Source: Nocardioidaceae bacterium
GTDB lineage: Bacteria; Actinomycetota; Actinomycetes; Propionibacteriales; Nocardioidaceae
Reading direction: 5' to 3'
NCBI GenBank assembly: GCA_017744365.1
Contig: JAGIBL010000008.1
Location: 1 to 64,000, forward strand
Length of the DNA: 64,000 nucleotides
Shown: positions 16,550 through 24,094 of the stretch, one piece after another
How the letters are laid out: every line of letters starts with the position of its first letter
Position numbering within the stretch: the stretch's first letter is position 1
Made by a program: the position numbers and the translations under genes
Notes under the pieces: generated by a model
The model's input: the letters and a program-made list of their open reading frames with translations, nothing else
What the model was told of the DNA's origin: nothing
Databases searched by the model: none

Positions 16550-17389
16550 ATGAGCGCAGCAGTCCTGGAGGCGCCCGAGACCGCGATCCTGCCGCGGGTC
16601 CCCGCCGGCGCCGGACCGGCCGCCCTGGAGGCGGAGGCGATCTCGGCGTGGTTCAGCCGCCGCAAGGTGCTGGACCGGGTGTCGCTGACTTCTGAGCCCG
16701 GCCAGGTCACCGCGCTGATCGGGCCGTCGGGGTGTGGCAAGTCCACGTTCCTGCGGATCCTGAACCGGATGCACGAGCTGGTCCCCGGGGCCGCGCTCGC
16801 CGGCTCGGTGCGGCTCGACGGCGTCGACGTGTACGACGCCGACCGCCGGCTGACCGAGGCGCGGCGGCAGATCGGGATGGTGTTCCAGAAGCCGAACCCG
16901 TTCCCGGCGATGTCGATCCAGGACAACGTGCTGGCCGGGCTGAAGATCACCGGGGCCCGGATCTCCCGGTCCGAGCGGGAGGCCCTCGTCGAGGAGAGCC
17001 TCGTGCGAGCCGGCCTGTGGGCGGAGGTGCGGGACCGGCTCAAGCAGCCCGGTTCCGCCCTCTCCGGTGGGCAGCAGCAGCGGCTCTGCATCGCCCGGTC
17101 GCTCGCGGTGCGGCCGCGGGTGCTGCTGATGGACGAGCCGTGCTCGGCGCTGGACCCGACCTCGACCCGGGTGGTCGAGGAGACGATCGCGGAGATCTCC
17201 CGGGACGTCACGGTCGTGATCGTCACGCACAACATGCAGCAGGCCGCGCGGGTCTCCGACCAGTGCGCGTTCTTCCTGGCCGAGAACGGTGCGCCGGGCG
17301 TGGTCGTCGAGCACGGCCCGACCGAGGCGATGTTCTCCGACCCGCAGGACCCGCGCACGTCGGACTACGTGCACGGACGGTTCGGCTGA
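16550..17389 (+). CDS. pstB: Phosphate ABC transporter ATP-binding protein PstB
   Basis: A 279-residue cytoplasmic ATPase that powers PstCA. Motifs: Walker A GPSGCGKST at 58-66, Q-loop VFQKPNPFP, signature LSGGQQQR, Walker B VLLMDEPCSALD, and H-loop VIVTHNMQQA. Start: ATG 16550 with a strong AAGGAGG; a GTG at 16547 is too close to it. It closes the locus, about 8 kb after pstA, whereas pstB normally follows pstA directly. No phoU follows, and no PhoU-like gene is in the window. Confidence 0.94.
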   Translation: MSAAVLEAPETAILPRVPAGAGPAALEAEAISAWFSRRKVLDRVSLTSEPGQVTALIGPSGCGKSTFLRILNRMHELVPGAALAGSVRLDGVDVYDADRRLTEARRQIGMVFQKPNPFPAMSIQDNVLAGLKITGARISRSEREALVEESLVRAGLWAEVRDRLKQPGSALSGGQQQRLCIARSLAVRPRVLLMDEPCSALDPTSTRVVEETIAEISRDVTVVIVTHNMQQAARVSDQCAFFLAENGAPGVVVEHGPTEAMFSDPQDPRTSDYVHGRFG

Positions 17390-17450
17390 GCCGTCCGGCG
17401 AGACCCCGGTCCGGGCGGGATCCCAGCTCCTGCCCGGGCCGGTTCGTCCT

Positions 17451-17490
17451 CGCGACCGGCGCCTGCTCTGGTCAAGCGGCGCCGGTCGCG
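17451..17490. terminator. Bidirectional terminator between pstB and the convergent gene
   Basis: Perfect 13-bp stem CGCGACCGGCGCC / GGCGCCGGTCGCG with a 14-base loop. It stands between the convergent ends at 17389 and 17495. No U-tract, as common in actinobacteria. Confidence 0.75.
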
Positions 17491-17494
17491 GGGT

Positions 17495-18658
17495 TCACTC
17501 CACCTGGGTCCAGGTGCGCCCGCCGTCGCTCGAGCGGTGCAGCCGGCCCACGCTGTCCTCGCCGAAGGCGACCGCGTAGGCGAGGTCCTCCGCTGAGCCG
17601 GCCGACGTCACCGCTCCTCCGGGCAGCCCGCTGACCCGGACCGTGCCCCCGTCGGTGACCAGCGTCGAGGAGCGCGGTCCGTTGAGCAGCACCCGGTCCT
17701 CACCGAGCGCGAAGACGCCGGCCCGCGCGGGGATCGTGCCGCCGAACCGCTGCCACGGGCCGAGGCCGGTGCTGCGGAACAGCGCCCCGCCGTTCTTGCC
17801 CGGGCACTCCAGGAACGCACTGCGGCCGGCGGTCAGCAGCAGCGAGTCGGTCAGGCACGGCGCCGCGAGCCGGCTCCAGCGCACGCCGTCGGTGCTGGTC
17901 CGCAGCCGGCGGTTGGACAGACCCTCGTCCTGGACGTCGAGCACGACCGCGTCGCCGATCCGGACCAGGTTGTCGGCCTTGCCGTCGGGCAGCGGCACCT
18001 CGGTCCACTCGTCGGCGTCGACCGGGCTGCGGTACAGGACGGTCTCGGCGTCGATCGAGCGGAACAGGCTCCAGGCGAACCGACCGGCGATCACCACGGA
18101 GTGGCCGGCCTCGGTGCGCCGTCCCGGACCCTGACCCACCTCGCTCCAGGTCCGGCCGCCGTCGTGGGTCGAGAACAGCTTGTTGCCCCAGGCCCACCCG
18201 TCGCTGCCCTGCATCACGAGGTTCGTGACCGGTCCGAAGACCGGTTGCGGCGGGCCGTCGTACGCCTCGGAGCCGAAGTCGTGCACCCGGATCCAGTCGC
18301 CGCCGGGGGCTTGGGCCCACACGGTCGTGCAGGCCACGCAGCCGACGTTGGTGGTCAGCCGGTACACCTCGCCGGGGCTGTTCACGACGAGGTCGATCAC
18401 GCCGCGGGCGGCCTCGGCCGGCAGCGTCGGGGACGGCGTCCGGGTGGCCGGTGGCCGGGGCGGCGCCGCATCGTCCCGCTGGACGCCGACCGCGATCCCC
18501 GCGGCGCCGGCCACCACCAGGGCACCGGCGGCGAGGGCGGCCCCGGCCCGGCGCCGGCGACGCGAGCCCGCGCCTCGTCGTACGGCGTCGAGGAACTGGT
18601 CCTCGTCGGCGTCCATCGGCGTGTTCAGGCCGGCGCGCAGCCGGTCCTCGAGGTTCAT
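17495..18658 (-). CDS. Membrane-anchored BNR/beta-propeller protein cotranscribed with an ECF sigma factor
   Basis: A 387-residue protein. ATG 18658 overlaps the sigma-factor stop codon by one base; a GTG at 18661 is the alternative. The N-terminal 35 residues are cytoplasmic and charged, then comes one membrane helix (about 38-58) and a Pro/Thr-rich linker. The exported part has Asp-box/BNR signatures (STHDGGRTWSEV and SSDGGRTWTQVE) typical of sialidase-type beta-propellers. Its position right after the sigma gene is the usual place for an anti-sigma factor. It lacks a ZAS-type zinc motif, so control of the sigma factor by its short N-terminus is only an inference. Confidence 0.75.
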   Translation of the reverse strand: MNLEDRLRAGLNTPMDADEDQFLDAVRRGAGSRRRRRAGAALAAGALVVAGAAGIAVGVQRDDAAPPRPPATRTPSPTLPAEAARGVIDLVVNSPGEVYRLTTNVGCVACTTVWAQAPGGDWIRVHDFGSEAYDGPPQPVFGPVTNLVMQGSDGWAWGNKLFSTHDGGRTWSEVGQGPGRRTEAGHSVVIAGRFAWSLFRSIDAETVLYRSPVDADEWTEVPLPDGKADNLVRIGDAVVLDVQDEGLSNRRLRTSTDGVRWSRLAAPCLTDSLLLTAGRSAFLECPGKNGGALFRSTGLGPWQRFGGTIPARAGVFALGEDRVLLNGPRSSTLVTDGGTVRVSGLPGGAVTSAGSAEDLAYAVAFGEDSVGRLHRSSDGGRTWTQVE

Positions 18659-19170
18659 CACCGCTCCTCTCCGAGCAGCTCGCGCAAGCGCGCCATCGCC
18701 TGGTGGGCCTGGCTCTTCACGGTGCCGACCGAGCAGCCGAGCACCGCCGCGGTCTGTGCCTCGCTGAGGTCCTCGTAGTAGCGCAGCGCGACCACCGCGC
18801 GCTGCCGGGGCGGTAGCCGGCGCAGCGCCGCGAAGAGGGCGTGGTCACGCTCCGGGTCGTCGTAGCGCTGCGGGGGCGGGTCGTCGGTGAGCCGTTCGCG
18901 GCGCTGCTTGCGCCAGACCGAGACGCTGCGGTTGACCATCGCGCGCCGCACGTAGCCCTCCGGGTCCTCGCTGACGATCCGCCGCCAGCCGAGCAGGGTG
19001 CGTTCCAGGGCGTCCTGGACCAGGTCCGCGGCGGCGTGCTCGTCGCCGCTCAGCGCGCGGGCGAACCGGAGCAGGTGCGGCAGCCGGGCGCGCACGAACG
19101 CGTCGAAGGCGTCGCTCTCGGCTGCCGTCGCCATGCCGACCCGCTTTCCCGGCCGCACCACCGTCGTCAT
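18658..19170 (-). CDS. ECF RNA polymerase sigma factor, SigE-family
   Basis: A 170-residue sigma factor. Region 2 covers about 20-95 (HLLRFARALSGDEHAAADLVQDAL, then YVRRAMVNRSVSVWRKQRR). Region 4 covers about 110-165 with helix-turn-helix TAAVLGCSVGTVKSQAHQAM. ATG 19170 is preferred because GGAGAGG lies 5 bases upstream; codons further up (ATG 19182) lack one. It is divergent from the ABC exporter operon, with about 108 bases between starts, and is cotranscribed with the membrane propeller gene. Confidence 0.9.
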   Translation of the reverse strand: MTTVVRPGKRVGMATAAESDAFDAFVRARLPHLLRFARALSGDEHAAADLVQDALERTLLGWRRIVSEDPEGYVRRAMVNRSVSVWRKQRRERLTDDPPPQRYDDPERDHALFAALRRLPPRQRAVVALRYYEDLSEAQTAAVLGCSVGTVKSQAHQAMARLRELLGEER

Positions 19171-19264
19171 GCGCCTCTCCATCCTGCCGGTCCCTGCACC
19201 GAGGACGCACCAGGTCGCGGAAAGGTTGGGTACGGCAAGCCGGTTCTTCGTCGGTGCCGGGGTC

Positions 19265-19270
19265 TAGGGT
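19265..19270 (+). promoter_or_regulatory. Leaderless-type -10 element of the ABC exporter operon
   Basis: TAGGGT ends 8 bases before the GTG at 19279, the distance expected when transcription starts on the start codon. Confidence 0.55.
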
Positions 19271-19278
19271 CGGTGACC

Positions 19279-20220
19279 GTGGACGACGCGATGATCCAGG
19301 CGGTGGGACTGCGCAAGTCCTTCACCGCGCGCTCGGGCGAGGTCGTCGAGGCGGTGCGCGGCATCGACGTGGAGGTGCGCCGCGGGGAGGCGTTCGGGTT
19401 CCTCGGGCCCAACGGCGCCGGCAAGTCCTCGACGATGCGGATGGTGGCCGCGGTCTCGCCGGTCTCCGGCGGCACCCTGCGCATCCTCGGGCTGGACCCG
19501 GCCACCGACGGCCCGGAGATCAGGTCGCGGATCGGGGTGTGCCCGCAGGAGGACACCCTCGACACCGAGCTCAACGTGAGCGACAACCTCTACGTCTACG
19601 GCCGCTACTTCGGGCTGCCCCGTGCCGAGGTGCGCCGCCGGGTCGGCGAGCTGCTCGAGTTCGTCCAGCTCACCGAGAAGGCCAAGGCCAAGGTCGACGA
19701 CCTCTCCGGGGGCATGAAGCGGCGGCTCACCATCGCCCGCTCGCTCATCAACCGGCCCGAGGTGCTGCTCCTCGACGAGCCCACCACCGGCCTGGACCCG
19801 CAGGCCCGGCACGTCGTGTGGGACCGGTTGTTCCGGCTCAAGCAGCAGGGCGTCACGCTGGTGCTCACCACGCACTACATGGACGAGGCCGAGCAGCTCT
19901 GCGACCGGCTCGTGGTGATGGACAAGGGCCTGATCGTCGCCGAGGGCTCGCCGGCCGAGCTGATCCGCAGCTACTCCACCCGCGAGGTCGCCGAGCTCCG
20001 CTTCAACGTCGGGGAGCACGAGCGGGTCGCGCCCAAGGTGGAGGACCTGGCCGAGCGCGTCGAGGTGCTCCCGGACCGGCTGCTGCTCTACACCGCGGAC
20101 GGCGAGGAGGCCATCGCCCAGGTGCACGCCCGCGGGCTGGACCCGGTGATGTCGCTGGTGCGCCGCTCGACGCTGGAGGACGTGTTCCTGCGGCTGACCG
20201 GCCGGACGCTGGTGGACTGA
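19279..20220 (+). CDS. ABC-2-type exporter, ATP-binding protein
   Basis: A 313-residue ATPase of the DrrA/NodI type. Walker A GPNGAGKS at 43-50, signature LSGGMKRRL, Walker B VLLLDEPTTGLD, and a C-terminal extension of about 90 residues typical of drug or polysaccharide exporters. GTG 19279 is chosen because it sits 8 bases after TAGGGT; GTG 19273 and ATG 19291 are possible. It forms an operon with the two permease genes that follow. The substrate is unknown. Confidence 0.88.
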   Translation: MDDAMIQAVGLRKSFTARSGEVVEAVRGIDVEVRRGEAFGFLGPNGAGKSSTMRMVAAVSPVSGGTLRILGLDPATDGPEIRSRIGVCPQEDTLDTELNVSDNLYVYGRYFGLPRAEVRRRVGELLEFVQLTEKAKAKVDDLSGGMKRRLTIARSLINRPEVLLLDEPTTGLDPQARHVVWDRLFRLKQQGVTLVLTTHYMDEAEQLCDRLVVMDKGLIVAEGSPAELIRSYSTREVAELRFNVGEHERVAPKVEDLAERVEVLPDRLLLYTADGEEAIAQVHARGLDPVMSLVRRSTLEDVFLRLTGRTLVD

Positions 20221-21005
20221 TGCCCGTCGACGTACGGCGTGCCGCCCGGATGACCGACTACTGGCTGGTGCTCGTCCAGCGCACCTGGAAGGGGTCGGTC
20301 GTCTCGTCCTTCGTGGTGCCGTTCCTCTACGTGCTGGCGATGGGCGTGCTCCTCGGCGGCTTCGTGAAGGCCGACCCGGCCGAGCTCGAGGGCGCGACCG
20401 ACTACCTGGCGTTCGTCGCGCCCGGGCTGGTCGCCGCGCAGGCGATGACCACGGTCTTCGGCGAGGTCACCTACCCGGTGATGGGCATGATCAAGTGGAA
20501 CCGCGCCTACTACGGGATGATCGCCAGCCCGCTCGGCGTGCCCGAGGTCGTCTTCGCGCACCTGGCCTTCGTGGTGTTCCGGGTCGCGGTCGTCTCCGCG
20601 GTCTTCCTCGCGGTGATGGCGCCGTTCGGGGTGTTCTCCTCGCCGTACGGCGTGGTGCTGGCGTTCCTCGCCCAGCTGCTGCTCGGCCTCGCCTTCGCCG
20701 CGCCGATCTACGCGCTGACGGTCTCGCTGCCCAACGAGAGCGGCTTCGCGCTGATCTTCCGGCTCGGGATGATCCCGATGTTCCTGTTCTCCGGCGCGTT
20801 CTTCCCGATCGCCAACCTGGACGCGCCGCTGGAGGCGCTGGCCAGGGTGACGCCGCTGTGGCACGGCGTGGACCTGACCCGGATGCTCGTGCTCGGGGAG
20901 GTCGACGTGGTCATGGCACTGGTGCACGTGGCCTACCTCGCCGCGCTCGTCCTGGGCGGCTGGGTGCTCGCGACGCGGATCCTGGAGCGGAGGCTGATCA
21001 CGTGA
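20220..21005 (+). CDS. ABC-2-type exporter permease, first subunit
   Basis: A 261-residue membrane protein. ATG 20220 overlaps the ATPase stop by one base. Six hydrophobic segments are visible, e.g. VVPFLYVLAMGVLLGGF, VVFRVAVVSAVFLAVMAPF and LIFRLGMIPMFLFSGAFFPI. The last, with the FSGAFFPI motif, is typical of ABC-2 permeases of the NodJ/DrrB type. It probably pairs with the next gene as a heterodimer, because two different permeases follow one ATPase. Confidence 0.85.
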   Translation: MPVDVRRAARMTDYWLVLVQRTWKGSVVSSFVVPFLYVLAMGVLLGGFVKADPAELEGATDYLAFVAPGLVAAQAMTTVFGEVTYPVMGMIKWNRAYYGMIASPLGVPEVVFAHLAFVVFRVAVVSAVFLAVMAPFGVFSSPYGVVLAFLAQLLLGLAFAAPIYALTVSLPNESGFALIFRLGMIPMFLFSGAFFPIANLDAPLEALARVTPLWHGVDLTRMLVLGEVDVVMALVHVAYLAALVLGGWVLATRILERRLIT

Positions 21006-21778
21006 GGCCGCTGTCCCCGGCCGCGGCGACCGGCCTGCTGGTGCAGCGCAACTACCTGGCCTACCGCTCGGCCTGGTGGATCTTCGTCTCCGGGTTCCTC
21101 GAGCCGGTCTTCTACCTGTTCTCCATCGGCGTCGGGGTGGGTGCGCTGGTCGACGGGTTCACCTTCCACGGCCATCCGATCCCGTACGCCGAGTTCGTCG
21201 CGCCCGGGATGCTGGCCGCCTCCGCGATGAACGGCGCGCTGCTCGACTCGACGTACAACTTCTTCTTCAAGCTGAAGTACAACAAGCTCTTCGACCAGAT
21301 GCTGGCCACGCCCCTGACCACCGGCGACATCGCCCGCGGCGAGCTGTCCTGGTCGCTGCTGCGCGGCGGCACCTACTCGGCGGCGTTCCTGGTGGTGATG
21401 GTCGCGATGGGCCTGGTGCACTCGTGGTGGGCGCTGCTGGTCGTGCCGGCGGCACTGCTGATCGGGGCCGCGTTCGGCGCGGTGTGCATGGGGCTGACCA
21501 CCTTCATGCGCTCCTGGCAGGACTTCGACTACGTGGTGCTCGGCCAGCTGCCGCTGTTCCTGTTCTCGGCGACCTTCTTCCCGCTCAGCGCCTTCCCGGA
21601 CTGGCTGGCGAGCGTCGTCGCGTGCACCCCGCTGTACCGGTCGGTGGTCCTGGTCCGCGAGCTGACCACCGGCTCGGTGACCGGCGCCTCGGCGGTCTCG
21701 GTGGTCTACCTGGTCGCGATGATCGGCGCCGGCCTGGTCGTGGTGAACCGACGTCTGGACAAGCTGCTCCTGGCGTAG
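21002..21778 (+). CDS. ABC-2-type exporter permease, second subunit
   Basis: A 258-residue membrane protein starting at the GTG of a GTGA overlap. It has the same layout as the preceding permease, with the family motif LPLFLFSATFFPLSAFP in the fifth segment and the conserved FVAPGMLAASAM. Together with the ATPase this makes a complete exporter; no dedicated biosynthetic genes lie nearby to suggest its cargo. Confidence 0.86.
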   Translation: MRPLSPAAATGLLVQRNYLAYRSAWWIFVSGFLEPVFYLFSIGVGVGALVDGFTFHGHPIPYAEFVAPGMLAASAMNGALLDSTYNFFFKLKYNKLFDQMLATPLTTGDIARGELSWSLLRGGTYSAAFLVVMVAMGLVHSWWALLVVPAALLIGAAFGAVCMGLTTFMRSWQDFDYVVLGQLPLFLFSATFFPLSAFPDWLASVVACTPLYRSVVLVRELTTGSVTGASAVSVVYLVAMIGAGLVVVNRRLDKLLLA

Positions 21779-21789
21779 GCCGCCTTCTC

Positions 21790-21795
21790 TAGCCT
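21790..21795 (+). promoter_or_regulatory. Leaderless-type -10 element
   Basis: TAGCCT ends 6 bases before the GTG at 21802. Confidence 0.5.
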
Positions 21796-21801
21796 GGTCG
21801 C

Positions 21802-22803
21802 GTGCACCGCCTCGCCGACCTCCGCGCGCGCCCCCTGCTGGCCGGCGGCGTCGCGCTGCTCGTCCTCCTCTGGGTGGTCACCGGGCTCGCCGGGCGCAGC
21901 AGCGTGTTCGGCGGCGAGGACATGTTCAAGGCGGTCCAGGCCGGCACCCTGGTGGCCGCGACCGGGACCGCGCCTCCCAAGCCGGACGCCCCGCTCGCGC
22001 TCTCCTCCCGGACGGCGGGGCTGCGGGTCACCGCCGTCGGCGAGCTCGAGCGGGTGCACACCAAGGAGGGCTGGCGGCGTCCCTACGAGGGCTCCCGGCT
22101 GATCGGCTTCCGGATCGCCGACGGCAGCTGCGAGAAGCCGCCGTGCGAGTCCTGGCGCTCGCTGAAGCCGGTCGTCGTGCTCGACGGCGAGACCAAGAAG
22201 CTGCCCGGCAAGGGCCGCACCTTCGCGCTGCTGGCCCCACCCGGGGTCGAGCAGGTCGACCTCGTCGTCGACGCGGACGGGTTCACCCAGTCGCTCTCGC
22301 TGCTCGACGGCACCGAGGGCGAGGACCGGATCGTGGTGCTCGACCGACCGGTGGCCGAGCGGCACGCGAGCATCGACCAGCGGATCGCGCTGACCGAGAC
22401 CACCAGCATCGGCCTCGACGGCGGCGCCGGTCCGGAGCGCAACCAGTTCGTCCGTGACGTCACCCTGACCTCGGCGGACCTGCGCTTCTTCCTGCGCGAC
22501 CGCACCCCGACCCGGGCCCGGGACGCCTTCCTGGTGCTGACCGCGGACTACGGCTACCGCGGTCGACCGGGGCGCTACCGGCTCTGGCCCGGCGACGTGA
22601 CCTTCGTCGACCCCGCCGGTCACCGGTACCCGGGCCTCGACCTCGACCCGGCCGCGGACGACACCGAGGTCGGCTTCGAGGTGCCCGGGTCGGTCCGGCG
22701 CGGCACCCTCGAGCTCGGCGGGACGGCGTCGCGTACGTCGACCACGGGCACGCCGTACGAGGCCACGCTGCAGAGCTACCGGGTGCCGGTGACGTTCGGC
22801 TAG
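21802..22803 (+). CDS. Single-pass membrane protein of unknown function
   Basis: A 333-residue protein with one N-terminal membrane helix (about 12-30, LLAGGVALLVLLWVVTGLAG) and a large exported, mostly beta domain. One disulfide is possible between the two Cys in CEKPPC. I recognise no family. The stop shares CTAG with the convergent GNAT gene. The GTG start is supported by the TAGCCT element 6 bases upstream. Confidence 0.75.
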   Translation: MHRLADLRARPLLAGGVALLVLLWVVTGLAGRSSVFGGEDMFKAVQAGTLVAATGTAPPKPDAPLALSSRTAGLRVTAVGELERVHTKEGWRRPYEGSRLIGFRIADGSCEKPPCESWRSLKPVVVLDGETKKLPGKGRTFALLAPPGVEQVDLVVDADGFTQSLSLLDGTEGEDRIVVLDRPVAERHASIDQRIALTETTSIGLDGGAGPERNQFVRDVTLTSADLRFFLRDRTPTRARDAFLVLTADYGYRGRPGRYRLWPGDVTFVDPAGHRYPGLDLDPAADDTEVGFEVPGSVRRGTLELGGTASRTSTTGTPYEATLQSYRVPVTFG

Positions 22804-23306
22804 ACGGACGGCTGGAGCATCGCCTGCCAGATCCCCACGTCGATCATCCGGTCCAGCTTGTCGCCGACCTCGCGCATCGTCCCGGCGTGGCTGAACCCGG
22901 CTCGCTCGTGCAGCCGGACGCTCGCGTCGTTGGGCAGCGCGATCAGCGCGACGGCGGTGTGGAAGCCGTCCTCGCGGAGCCGGGGGAGCAGGGCGTCGTA
23001 CAGGAGGGACCCGATCTTCCGCCCGCGCGCGTCGCCGTGCACGTACACCGAGGTCTCCCGGGTGCGGTGGTAGGCGGGGCGGTCGCGGAACGGCGAGGCG
23101 TAGGCGAAGCCGAGGACCGTGCCGTCCTCCACCGCGACCAGGAACACGTCCCCGCCGTCGACCTTGTGCGCCCACGAGGACGCCGGCCGGGCCTCGGTCT
23201 CGAAGGTCGAGTAGGCGTGCAGCGACTCGTGGGTGTAGATCGCGGCCACCTGGTCGAGGTCGGGGGCGACGGCGTCGCGGATGGTTGGCGGGATGTCGAG
23301 GACCAC
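22800..23306 (-). CDS. GNAT-family N-acetyltransferase, phosphinothricin-acetyltransferase-like
   Basis: A 168-residue acetyltransferase. The acetyl-CoA pyrophosphate loop is RGRKIGSLL after ETSVYVHGDA. N-terminal IRDAVAPDLDQVAAIYTHESLHAYSTFE and the later RLHERAGFSHAGTMREVG follow the pattern of the PAT/YncA (methionine sulfoximine / phosphinothricin) branch. GTG 23306 is the start; GATGAT lies 6 bases upstream. The substrate is a guess from the family. Confidence 0.82.
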   Translation of the reverse strand: MVLDIPPTIRDAVAPDLDQVAAIYTHESLHAYSTFETEARPASSWAHKVDGGDVFLVAVEDGTVLGFAYASPFRDRPAYHRTRETSVYVHGDARGRKIGSLLYDALLPRLREDGFHTAVALIALPNDASVRLHERAGFSHAGTMREVGDKLDRMIDVGIWQAMLQPSV

Positions 23307-23345
23307 TGGCCGATCATCCCATTCGGGGCACTGGAACCGGTGCGG

Positions 23346-23351
23346 CAGACT
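23346..23351 (+). promoter_or_regulatory. Leaderless-type -10 element
   Basis: CAGACT ends 6 bases before the GTG at 23358; the same hexamer is used before miaA, the GNAT at 27816 and the AraC gene. Confidence 0.5.
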
Positions 23352-23357
23352 GGCCCG

Positions 23358-23903
23358 GTGACTCTGGACCCCCGCATAGAGCCCGACACCAAGGACTGGA
23401 CCTGGGTGCTGGAGCGGCCCTGCCCGGAGTGCGGCTTCGACCCGGCCTCGGTCGAGGTCAGCGCGCTGCCGGAGCTGATCCACGCGAACACCCGCGGCTG
23501 GTACGGCGCGCTCGACGTCGCCGACGCCCGGGTCCGTCCGCGCCCGGAGGTCTGGTCCCGCCTGGAGTACGCCTGCCACGTGCGCGACGTGCACCTGCTC
23601 TTCGCCGAGCGGCTCCGGCTGATGCTGACCGAGGACGACCCGCGGTTCGCGAACTGGGACCAGGACGTGACCGCGGTCGAGCAGGGCTACGCCGAGCAGG
23701 ACCCGGCGACCGTCACCGTCGAGCTGGTCGAGGCGGCCGCCGACGCGGCCGCGATCTACGCCGGCGTCACCGGCGAGCAGTGGGACCGGCCCGGGCGGCG
23801 CAGCAACGGCTCGGTCTTCACGGTCGCGACGCTGGGCGTCTACCACCTGCACGACGTGGTCCACCACCTGCACGACATCGGTCTCGCGGGAGCCACCCGG
23901 TGA
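23358..23903 (+). CDS. DinB-like metal-dependent four-helix protein
   Basis: A 181-residue protein of the DinB/mycothiol-dependent maleylpyruvate isomerase-like superfamily. Likely metal-binding histidines are in CHVRDVHLLF (about residue 75) and YHLHDVVHHLHD (about 165-172), the usual spacing. Cysteines in the N-terminal CPECGF are an extra. It is coupled to the DUF3046 gene by GTGA. Its reaction is unknown; family members are often thiol-dependent transferases. Confidence 0.8.
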   Translation: MTLDPRIEPDTKDWTWVLERPCPECGFDPASVEVSALPELIHANTRGWYGALDVADARVRPRPEVWSRLEYACHVRDVHLLFAERLRLMLTEDDPRFANWDQDVTAVEQGYAEQDPATVTVELVEAAADAAAIYAGVTGEQWDRPGRRSNGSVFTVATLGVYHLHDVVHHLHDIGLAGATR

Positions 23904-24094
23904 AGTACACCGAGTTCTGGACCCGGATGGAGGACGCGCTCGGTCCGTCGTACGCGCGCTCGTGGGCCGAGGGCTTCGTGATGGCCGACCTGGGCGGACG
24001 GACCGCCAAGGAGGCTCTCGACGCCGGGTACTCGCCCAAGGAGGTCTGGCGCGCGGTCTGGGCGGCGCTCGAGCTGCCGGCCCGCGACCGATGA
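23900..24094 (+). CDS. DUF3046 protein
   Basis: A 64-residue protein beginning VKYTEFWTRMEDALG and containing GRTAKEALDAGYSPKEVWRAV, the DUF3046 signature. These small proteins are found upstream of recA in many actinobacteria, as here. The GTG start lies in a GTGA overlap, and the stop overlaps the MFS ATG by 4 bases. Function unknown. Confidence 0.88.
   Translation: MKYTEFWTRMEDALGPSYARSWAEGFVMADLGGRTAKEALDAGYSPKEVWRAVWAALELPARDR

Noticed and set aside
17495-18658. Sialidase
   Set aside because: Asp-box motifs are present, but the protein is membrane-anchored, short and lacks the catalytic Arg/Glu/Tyr arrangement I would expect; called a BNR propeller only.
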